A stretch of DNA of 40,048 bases from Verrucomicrobiota bacterium. GTDB taxonomy: Bacteria > Verrucomicrobiota > Verrucomicrobiia > Limisphaerales > SIBE01. Below, piece after piece: positions 40,044 to 40,048 of the stretch; within the stretch, counting starts at the first letter, position 1, and every line of letters begins with the position of its first letter. The DNA lies in contig JACQWK010000696.1 in NCBI GenBank assembly GCA_016209525.1, forward strand, positions 1 through 40,048. The letters run 5' to 3'. A model generated the notes under the pieces. The model was given only the letters and a program-made list of their open reading frames with translations. It was not told where the DNA came from and ran no database searches. Made by a program: the position numbers and the translations under genes.

Positions 40044-40048
40044 GAACC

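Noticed and set aside
1..40048. CRISPR arrays, tRNA and rRNA genes, intact insertion sequences, prophage
   Set aside because: None seen. The regular repeats have 7-bp units without spacers, and no transposase with a DDE core, integrase or phage structural gene is present.

Overview
The window reads as a chromosomal piece (or metagenome contig) of a verrucomicrobial bacterium, most likely from the Pedosphaera/Limisphaera side of the phylum. This is inferred from the gene content: a DUF1501 sulfatase-like protein next to a DUF1080 protein, a duplicated MacB-type 'ADOP' permease, a SufU/SufT-type suf operon, a clustered argCJBDF set, many starts without a clear Shine-Dalgarno, and intergenic spaces packed with short palindromic and 7-bp-periodic repeats. 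No 16S gene, tRNA or CRISPR array was seen, so the placement rests on gene content only.

Layout. 1-3.6 kb (+): tail of a molybdate-type ABC ATPase, then a two-gene ABC unit (ADOP/MacB-like permease plus LolD-like ATPase). 3.7-6.8 kb (-): a coupled pair (transposase-N-domain protein and small lipoprotein), then a PhoB/PhoR-type two-component system. 6.9-9.5 kb (+): secreted DUF1080 protein and DUF1501 protein. 9.5-16.2 kb (-): rplM-rpsI-argC-argJ-argB-argD-argF, i.e. ribosomal proteins followed by arginine biosynthesis. 16.3-20.8 kb: a zinc-ribbon membrane protein (-), a small membrane protein, pgi and mnmG (+), visibly more AT-rich than the flanks. 20.9-28.5 kb (+): Fur-family regulator and a complete Fe-S assembly operon, sufB-sufC-sufD-sufU-sufT-sufS, then a rhodanese-like protein without the catalytic cysteine and a second U-type scaffold. 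28.6-40 kb: an accessory region in decay, with an anchored hypothetical protein, a DUF4143 AAA ATPase (-) with a 12-bp palindrome at its start, an internally deleted exonuclease, an unrecognised remnant, and a type I restriction locus (hsdM, hsdS, XRE-ImmA, DUF4411 PIN, hsdR; all -). hsdM and hsdS are broken while the other three look intact.

The most unusual layer is the repeats. Degenerate arrays of exactly 7-bp period occur at five places; in one, in-phase heptads run right up to a start codon. A roughly 25-bp palindromic element (core CCGACGTAAGGAGGC) occurs four times. In two places it is followed in the same order by a heptad array, and one of these composite elements lies inside argJ without breaking the frame. 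A REP-like CCCCTCACCCC element sits between convergent genes and again inside the hsdM remnant, and a roughly 220-bp nested inverted repeat separates hsdM from hsdS. Regulatory signals of note are a perfect 17-bp Fur/PerR-type palindrome abutting a promoter upstream of the Fur-suf cluster, 11-bp-spaced direct repeats upstream of phoB, and a hairpin just before argC.
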